DNA of 64,000 nt from Nocardioides mangrovi (lineage in GTDB: Bacteria > Actinomycetota > Actinomycetes > Propionibacteriales > Nocardioidaceae), in contig NZ_JAIQZJ010000006.1 in NCBI RefSeq assembly GCF_020073815.1, positions 62,001 to 126,000 of the forward strand, written 5' to 3'. The position numbers and the translations under genes are program-made. This document shows positions 58,172 through 64,000 of this stretch, one piece after another. Positions within the stretch are counted from its first letter, which is position 1. Every line of letters starts with the position of its first letter. Under the pieces are notes generated by a model. The model ran no database searches, was not told the origin of the DNA, and saw only the letters and a program-made list of their open reading frames with translations.

Positions 58172-59488
58172 ATGCTGGTGAACATCTACCACGACAGCCC
58201 CCGGGAGCACCGGCGGCTGCTGGTGGCCGGCGTCGTCTTCCTGACCGTGATCGCGCTGCTCATCGGCCTGTCGATCGCGATCTACCAGAAGGTGTTCACC
58301 CACGTCACGACCATCACCATCAAGGCCGACCGGGCCGGCCTCCAGCTGACCAAGTTCGGCGACGTCCGCATCCACGGTGCCCTCGTCGGGCAGGTGCGCA
58401 AGGTCTCCCAGGACGGTGACGACGCGGTCATCACGGTCGCCCTCGACCCCGACCAGGCCGAGCAGATCCCGGACAACGTGTCGGTCGAGATCCTGCCGAC
58501 CACGCTCTTCGGGCAGAAGTTCGTCTCCTTCGTCTCGCCCGACCACCCGTCCGGCACCCCGCTCGCCGACGGCGACGTGATCCCGGCCGACCGGGTCACC
58601 ACCAACGTCGAGCTCAGCCACATCCTGGCCAACCTCTTCCCGCTGCTGCGCTCGATCCAGCCGGCCGATCTCAACAAGACCCTCAACGCCCTGGCCACCG
58701 CCCTCGGCGGCCGCGGCGAGGAGCTCGGCCGGACCATGGACCAGCTCGACTCCTACCTCGGCGCGATCGGCCAGCACCTGCCCACGCTGCGCGAGGACCT
58801 GGTCCGGCTCGCCAACGTGGCCGACACCTACGACCTCGCGGCGCCCGACCTGCTCGACGTGCTCAAGAACGTCACGACCACCGCGCAGACGGTGATCGAC
58901 AACAAGGAGCAGCTCTCCACCTTCTTCTCCGACCTCGGCGGCCTCGCCGACACCTCCACCCGGGTGCTCCGCGACAACTCCGCCAACCTGATCCGGATCG
59001 GCCAGGTCACCGAGCCGGTACTCAACCTGCTCGCGACCTACTCGCCGGAGCTCCCGTGCCTGATCGAGGGTGCCGCCAAGTACGCCCCGCGCCTGGCGAA
59101 GACCTTCGAGGGCAACCAGATCAAGCAGTACATCGAGTTCGGCACCCCGCAGTACCACGCGTACGACGAGGACGACCGCCCGACGTACGGCGAGGTCGGG
59201 CACGGCCCGTGGTGCCTGGGCCTGCCCAACCCCCAGGTGCCGTCGCCGCCGATCGCGCTCGACCAGGGCAGCGACATCGACGAGCACCCGCCGACCAGCC
59301 CCCTCCCGACCTTCCTCCAGGGCGCCAACCGCGTGGGCGCCGACTACTCCGGCAGCTCCGGCGAGCAGCAGATCCTCAACACGATGCTCGCCGAGGCGAC
59401 GGGCAGGAACGTCGACACCTTCGGCTCGCTCGGCTCGCTGCTCTACGGCCCGGTGGTGCGTGAGTCGACCGGAGGTGGGGCCTCGTGA
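58172..59488 (+). CDS. MCE family protein (MceA position)
   Basis: This 438-residue protein has an N-terminal membrane anchor (LLVAGVVFLTVIALLIGLSI) and an MCE domain near residues 45-125 (TTITIKADRAGLQLTKFGDV, ILPTTLFGQKFVSF). A long helical region and a low-complexity, Pro-rich tail follow. Mce A-F proteins assemble into a hexameric tunnel that carries hydrophobic molecules across the cell envelope. It overlaps the next mce gene by 4 bp (GTGA). Confidence 0.93.
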   Translation: MLVNIYHDSPREHRRLLVAGVVFLTVIALLIGLSIAIYQKVFTHVTTITIKADRAGLQLTKFGDVRIHGALVGQVRKVSQDGDDAVITVALDPDQAEQIPDNVSVEILPTTLFGQKFVSFVSPDHPSGTPLADGDVIPADRVTTNVELSHILANLFPLLRSIQPADLNKTLNALATALGGRGEELGRTMDQLDSYLGAIGQHLPTLREDLVRLANVADTYDLAAPDLLDVLKNVTTTAQTVIDNKEQLSTFFSDLGGLADTSTRVLRDNSANLIRIGQVTEPVLNLLATYSPELPCLIEGAAKYAPRLAKTFEGNQIKQYIEFGTPQYHAYDEDDRPTYGEVGHGPWCLGLPNPQVPSPPIALDQGSDIDEHPPTSPLPTFLQGANRVGADYSGSSGEQQILNTMLAEATGRNVDTFGSLGSLLYGPVVRESTGGGAS

Positions 59489-60579
59489 GCCGCAACTCCA
59501 CGACCATCGCCGCCGGCATCAAGCTCGCGATCTTCACGGTCGTCTCGATCCTGGTCACCGGCCTGCTCGCGGCGATCATGGGCAACATCGGCTTCGGCGC
59601 CGGTACGACGTACCAGGCGATCTTCACGACCGCCTCGATGCTCCAGAAGGGCGACGACGTGCGCGTCGCCGGCGTGAGCGTCGGCGAGGTGAAGAGCGTC
59701 GAGCACTACGACCGGACCGAGGCGCTGGTGACCTTCCGGGTGAAGGCGGACGTCCCGCTGACCACCGCGTCACGCGCCGAGATCCGCTACCTCAACCTGG
59801 TCGGCGACCGCTACCTCGCGCTGGAGGAGGGCTCCGACGCCGACGCCGAGCCGCTCGGCTCCGACGACACGATCCCGGTCAGCCACACCCAGCCGGCGCT
59901 CGACCTGACGACCCTCTTCAACGGCTTCCAGCCGCTCTTCCAGGCGCTCGACCCGCAGCAGGTCAACGACCTGAGCATGAACCTCGTGCAGGTGCTCCAG
60001 GGCGAGGGCGGCACCGTCCAGGGGCTGCTGCAGAAGACCGCCTCGCTCACCAACACCCTGGCCGACCGCGACCAGCTCATCGGCCAGGTGGTCGACAACC
60101 TCACCCAGACGCTGACGACGGTCGACAGCCGGCACCAGCAGCTCAACGACCTGGTGGTCTCGCTCAAGAACTGGATGGGTGACCTGGCGCGCGACCGCGG
60201 CACCATCGGGTCGTCGCTGAAGAACATCTCCAGCCTGACGACCGTCGTCGCCGACCTGATCAAGCAGGGTCGCCCGCTGGTGAAGTCCGACGTCGCGAAG
60301 CTGCGCCAGCTCGCCGCGCTCCTCAACGAGAAGGAGAGCCGCAAGCAGGTGATCGACCTCCTCGACCGGCTGCCGGAGTCGATGACCGACCAGACCCGGA
60401 CCGGCACCTACGGCTCTTGGTACAACTACTACATCTGCGGGTTCAGCGGCCGCATCACGCTCCCAGCCGGCCTCGGTGACATCCCGGGCGTCAAGCAGAT
60501 CATGGGCGCGCTCAACAACATCGAGTTCCACTCGACCGCACCGCGCTGCAACCAGGCCTCCGGAGGTGACTCCCCGTGA
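59485..60579 (+). CDS. MCE family protein (MceB position)
   Basis: This 364-residue protein has an N-terminal anchor (LAIFTVVSILVTGLLAAIMG), an MCE domain (ASMLQKGDDVRVAGVSVGEV, EIRYLNLVGDRYLAL), a helical region and a Cys in YYICGFSG near the end. GTG 59485 overlaps the previous stop. The coupled starts suggest fixed stoichiometry in the complex. Confidence 0.93.
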   Translation: MSRNSTTIAAGIKLAIFTVVSILVTGLLAAIMGNIGFGAGTTYQAIFTTASMLQKGDDVRVAGVSVGEVKSVEHYDRTEALVTFRVKADVPLTTASRAEIRYLNLVGDRYLALEEGSDADAEPLGSDDTIPVSHTQPALDLTTLFNGFQPLFQALDPQQVNDLSMNLVQVLQGEGGTVQGLLQKTASLTNTLADRDQLIGQVVDNLTQTLTTVDSRHQQLNDLVVSLKNWMGDLARDRGTIGSSLKNISSLTTVVADLIKQGRPLVKSDVAKLRQLAALLNEKESRKQVIDLLDRLPESMTDQTRTGTYGSWYNYYICGFSGRITLPAGLGDIPGVKQIMGALNNIEFHSTAPRCNQASGGDSP

Positions 60580-61577
60580 GCCCGACCCCCGCACGCAAGG
60601 CCGAGCTCCGCGTCCTGCGGTTCGGCGCCATCACCGTCGTGGTGATGCTGCTGATCATGGCGGCGGCCTTCAACCTGTCCCAGTTCCCCGGCTTCCGGGG
60701 CACGACCTACCACGCGGAGTTCGCCGACGCCTCCGGCCTGCACACCGGCAACATGGTCCAGGTCGGCGGCATCCGCGTCGGCCGGGTCACCGACATCTCC
60801 CTCGAGGACAGCAACACGGTGCTGGTGTCCTTCGAGGTGGACAACGGCGTCGACTTCGGCACCGACAGCCGCGCCTCGATCGAGGTGCTCAACCTGCTCG
60901 GCGAGAAGTACCTCGACCTGCAGCCCGCCGGTGACGGACAGCTCTCGAGCGACGACGTGATCCCGGTCGACCACACCGAGTCGGCGTACGACATCGTCGG
61001 CGTGTTCGGCGACCTGACCAAGACCACTGAGCGCATCGACACCGACCAGCTCAGCAAGGCCCTCAACGTCGTCGCCGACACGACCAACAAGGCAGCGCCC
61101 GAGATCGAGTCCAGCTTCCGGGGCATCGCCCGGCTCTCGCAGTCGGTCGCCTCCCGCGACGAGCAGATCCAGCAGCTGCTGAAGAGCTCGCAGAGCGTCA
61201 GCAAGGTGCTCGCGGCCCGCAGCGCGGACCTCGTCGACCTGATGAAGCACAGCGACCTGGTCTTCAAGGAGGTCCAGCGCCGCAAGCAGGCCGTCCACCT
61301 GCTGCTGGTCAACGCGCGCAGCCTGGCGGACGAGCTGAAGGGCGTCGCCGACGACAACCAGGACCAGATCGCGCCGGCGCTCAAGGAGGTCGACTCGCTG
61401 CTCTCGCTGCTCAACAGCAAGCAGAAGGAGCTCAAGGACACCCTCGCCGCGCTCGGCCCCTACGTGTCCATCCTCGGCAACATCATCGGCACCGGTCCGT
61501 GGTTCGACGCCTACGCGTCCAACCTGCTCGGGATCCCGACCGGTGAGTTCGTCCCCGGTCAGCTGGAGGGCAACTGA
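60576..61577 (+). CDS. MCE family protein (MceC position)
   Basis: This 333-residue protein is anchored by a segment starting ITVVVMLLIMAAAF. Its MCE domain includes FADASGLHTGNMVQVGGIRV and LNLLGEKYLDL. The C-terminal part is helical with heptad-like repeats. It lacks the long tail of many MceC proteins. GTG 60576 overlaps the previous stop, and the next gene overlaps by TGATG. Confidence 0.93.
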   Translation: MSPTPARKAELRVLRFGAITVVVMLLIMAAAFNLSQFPGFRGTTYHAEFADASGLHTGNMVQVGGIRVGRVTDISLEDSNTVLVSFEVDNGVDFGTDSRASIEVLNLLGEKYLDLQPAGDGQLSSDDVIPVDHTESAYDIVGVFGDLTKTTERIDTDQLSKALNVVADTTNKAAPEIESSFRGIARLSQSVASRDEQIQQLLKSSQSVSKVLAARSADLVDLMKHSDLVFKEVQRRKQAVHLLLVNARSLADELKGVADDNQDQIAPALKEVDSLLSLLNSKQKELKDTLAALGPYVSILGNIIGTGPWFDAYASNLLGIPTGEFVPGQLEGN

Positions 61578-62827
61578 TGGCCATCCGAACCGGTATCCGC
61601 CCACGCCTGAGCGGCCGCCTGCTCGCGGTCGCGATGGCCGTCCTGCTGCTCGTCGGCACCTACTTCCTCGTGCTTCGCGACGACACCCAGACCAAGACGC
61701 TCACCGCCCACTTCTCGCGTGCGGTCAGCGTCTACCAGGGCACCGACGTCCGGATCCTCGGCGTCAACGTCGGCCGGGTCACCTCGGTCACCCCCGAGGG
61801 TGACTCCGTGAAGGTCGTCATGGAGTACGACGCGCAGTACCAGGTGCCCGACAACGCTAAGGCCGTCGTGGTCACGCCGACCCTGGTCGCGGACCGCTTC
61901 GTGCAGATCACGCCGGCCTGGAAGGACGGCGACACCCTGATGGCCGACGGCGCGGACATCCCGCTGCCCGACACCGGCGTCCCGGTCGAGCTCGACCGGA
62001 TCTACGCCAGCCTCAAGGACCTGTCCGAGGCGCTCGGGCCCAACGGCGTCAACAAGGACGGCACCCTCGACCACGTGCTCGCCGCCGGCGCCCACGCCCT
62101 CAAGGGCAAGGGCAAGCTCGGCAACCAGATGCTCACCCAGCTCTCCCAGGCCGCCCAGACCTTCGGCGAGGGCAGCGGGCCGCTCTTCGACACGGTCAGC
62201 CAGCTCGCCGACTTCACCACCACGCTGGCGCGCAACGACGCGTTCGTGCGCGCGTTCGTGAAGGACCTCGCCGGCGTCTCCGGTCAGCTCGCCGGCGAGC
62301 GGACCGAGATCCAGCAGGCGCTCGGTGCGGTCGCCGACGCGGTCGGCACCGTCAAGTCCTTCGTCAACGACAACCGCGACGCCCTGGTGACCGACGTCGA
62401 GAAGCTGACCCAGGTCATGAAGACGATCAACTCCGAGAAGGACAGCCTCGACACCGCGCTCCGGGTCGCCCCGACGGCGATCGGCAACCTCGCCCTCGCC
62501 TACAACAACCGGACCGGCACCATCGGCTCGCGGATCGGGATCAGCGGCAACGTCTGGGACGCCGACGGGTTCCTCTGCGGCGTCGTCCAGCAGACCCAGC
62601 TGCCGAAGACCAGCAAGGACCTCGCCTGCTCGCTCTTCAAGCAGCTCCTCGAGCCCGTCGAGGACCAGCTGCCGACGATCCCGCCGAGCGGCGCGGCCCG
62701 CACCGCGACGGGGGAGTCGAGCCGCCACTCCGGCACGCACGCCCAGCGGCGCGCCGCCCAGGTCCAGAACCAGTACACCTCCACCGAGGACCCGACCCTC
62801 GCCGGGTTGATGGGCGGGTCGTCGTGA
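61577..62827 (+). CDS. MCE family protein (MceD position)
   Basis: This 416-residue protein is anchored near residues 12-33 (LLAVAMAVLLLVGTYFLVL). The MCE domain includes FSRAVSVYQGTDVRILGVNV and VVVTPTLVADRFVQI. A helical region and a disordered Ser/Thr/Gly-rich tail follow. ATG 61577 overlaps the previous stop by 1 bp, and the next gene begins in its last codons (GTGA). Confidence 0.93.
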   Translation: MAIRTGIRPRLSGRLLAVAMAVLLLVGTYFLVLRDDTQTKTLTAHFSRAVSVYQGTDVRILGVNVGRVTSVTPEGDSVKVVMEYDAQYQVPDNAKAVVVTPTLVADRFVQITPAWKDGDTLMADGADIPLPDTGVPVELDRIYASLKDLSEALGPNGVNKDGTLDHVLAAGAHALKGKGKLGNQMLTQLSQAAQTFGEGSGPLFDTVSQLADFTTTLARNDAFVRAFVKDLAGVSGQLAGERTEIQQALGAVADAVGTVKSFVNDNRDALVTDVEKLTQVMKTINSEKDSLDTALRVAPTAIGNLALAYNNRTGTIGSRIGISGNVWDADGFLCGVVQQTQLPKTSKDLACSLFKQLLEPVEDQLPTIPPSGAARTATGESSRHSGTHAQRRAAQVQNQYTSTEDPTLAGLMGGSS

Positions 62828-64000
62828 CGGCCCGGCTCGCGCGCTGGGTGGCGCTGCTCACCGGCCTGGTCCTCCTCTCGGCCGGCTGCAAGTTCGACGG
62901 CGCCTACGACCTGCCGCTGCCCGGCTCGCCGGTCGACGCCGGCAACTCCTACGAGGTCACCGCGGAGTTCCACGACATCCTCAACGTCGTCCCGAAGTCG
63001 CCGGTGATGGTCGACGACGTCACCGTCGGCGAGGTCACCGACGTCGAGCGGATCGGGTGGAACGCCAAGATCACCATGCGGATCAAGGACGACGTCGACC
63101 TCCCGGCCAACGCCATCGCCGACATCCGGCAGGTCAGCCTGCTCGGCGAGAAGTACGTCGCGCTCGAGCCCCCGTCGGACGGCTCGGCCGAGGGCAAGCT
63201 CGCGGACGGCGACAACATCCCGCTCTCCGCCACCGGTCGCAACCCCGAGGTGGAGGAGGTGCTCGGGGCGCTCTCGTTCCTGCTCAGCGGCGGTGGTGTC
63301 GGCCAGCTCGGCACCATCACCCACGAGCTCAACGAGGTGATGGACGGCCGCACCGACCGGCTGCGTCACCTGCTCGCCAACCTCGACAGCGTCGTCGGCA
63401 CCATCGACGACCAGAAGGACGACATCGTCAACGCGATGGACTCCCTCAACCACCTGACGTCCACGCTCAACAAGGAGAAGGACAACATCACGGGGGCGCT
63501 CGACGTCGCGGGTCCGGCCGTCCAGGTGCTCGCCGCCCAGCACGACGAGCTGATCGCGATGCTGACCTCCCTGCAGCGCCTCGGCGCCGTCGGCACGCGC
63601 GTGATCGGGCAGAGCAAGGACGACATCCTGGCCTCGCTCGACCACCTCCAGCCGATCCTCCAGCAGCTCTACAACGCGGGAGACAAGCTCGCGCCCGGCC
63701 TCAACCTGCTGGTCAGCTTCCCCTTCCCGAAGGAGGCCTCGGAGGTCGTCAAGGGCGACTACGCCAACACCTCCATCCGCGCCGACATCAACCTGGAGAA
63801 CCTCCTGCCGGCCGGCAGCTCCGGCGGTGGCATCCCGGGCGTCGATCCCGGCAAGACCGTCAACCAGGTGCTCAAGTGCCTGCGCAGCGGCGAGCTCACC
63901 AGCAAGGCCTGCCAGAAGGTCCTCAACTCCCTCAACCTGGTCAAGAAGCTCCGCAAGGCGTGCAAGAAGGACAAGTACGCCGACAACCCGGTCTGCACGA
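62824..64000 (+). CDS. MCE family lipoprotein (MceE position), 3' end outside window
   Basis: The first 392 codons are present and open to the end of the window. A signal peptide ends at the lipobox LLSAGC (Cys near residue 22), as in MceE/LprK lipoproteins. An MCE domain follows near residues 40-120 (VVPKSPVMVDDVTVGEVTDV, IRQVSLLGEKYVAL). The MceF gene would be expected next, beyond the window. GTG 62824 overlaps the MceD stop. Confidence 0.93.
   Translation, partial: MTARLARWVALLTGLVLLSAGCKFDGAYDLPLPGSPVDAGNSYEVTAEFHDILNVVPKSPVMVDDVTVGEVTDVERIGWNAKITMRIKDDVDLPANAIADIRQVSLLGEKYVALEPPSDGSAEGKLADGDNIPLSATGRNPEVEEVLGALSFLLSGGGVGQLGTITHELNEVMDGRTDRLRHLLANLDSVVGTIDDQKDDIVNAMDSLNHLTSTLNKEKDNITGALDVAGPAVQVLAAQHDELIAMLTSLQRLGAVGTRVIGQSKDDILASLDHLQPILQQLYNAGDKLAPGLNLLVSFPFPKEASEVVKGDYANTSIRADINLENLLPAGSSGGGIPGVDPGKTVNQVLKCLRSGELTSKACQKVLNSLNLVKKLRKACKKDKYADNPVCT

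Noticed and set aside
1..64000. tRNA, rRNA, CRISPR, prophage or insertion sequences
   Set aside because: No cloverleaf with CCA-type end, array of equal repeats, integrase, transposase or phage structural gene was seen while reading both strands.

Overview
The window is very GC-rich actinobacterial DNA. The coding style, the mce operon, the KstR-type operator boxes, the ECF41 sigma module and many leaderless starts point to the Actinomycetota. A Nocardioides-like member of the Propionibacteriales is my best guess (inference, no search was run). Genes are densely packed, with many 1-bp (TGATG) or 4-bp (ATGA/GTGA) overlaps. No stretch over 300 bp lacks a gene. I saw no tRNA, rRNA, CRISPR array, insertion sequence or prophage gene.

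Region 1 (1-15 kb) begins with the tail of a homocysteine methyltransferase. A carbohydrate regulon follows: two PfkB-superfamily kinases, an ABC sugar importer (binding lipoprotein plus two permeases), a SIS-domain sugar isomerase/deaminase, an amidohydrolase, a GH4 NAD-dependent glycosidase, a DeoR regulator and a DUF2090/LacD-type aldolase. About 4 kb of unrelated genes (7.5-11.9 kb) splits it. The two divergent intergenic regions of the regulon share an operator core and a 21-bp promoter block, so both parts probably answer to the same DeoR protein. The substrate is not certain.

Region 2 (15-31.7 kb) holds an L,D-transpeptidase, an orphan PAS histidine kinase, a methyltransferase and much lipid metabolism. 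The lipid genes are a fadBA pair, a PAC2 gene followed by two tandem TesB thioesterases, and a htdX-fabG4-fadA2 locus arranged as in mycobacteria. A TetR regulator with a perfect palindrome at its promoter ends the region.

Region 3 (31.9-46.3 kb) carries DNA ligase B, an App1-domain protein with an overlapping 5'-3' exonuclease, a large LuxR-type ATPase regulator followed by hydrolases, an Old Yellow Enzyme, an enoyl-CoA hydratase under a perfect KstR-like box, an AlkA-like DNA glycosylase and a cardiolipin-synthase-like protein.

Region 4 (46.3-56.3 kb) carries uvrB, an MFS transporter, a hemerythrin protein, a SigE-family ECF sigma operon with a divergent secreted protein, a textbook ECF41 module (target gene, promoter and sigma factor), a CobW GTPase and small proteins.

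Region 5 (56.4-64 kb) is an mce operon (two YrbE permeases, then MceA-D and the start of lipoprotein MceE). Its promoter carries two KstR-type boxes, which suggests a mce4-like steroid importer. The operon runs off the window.
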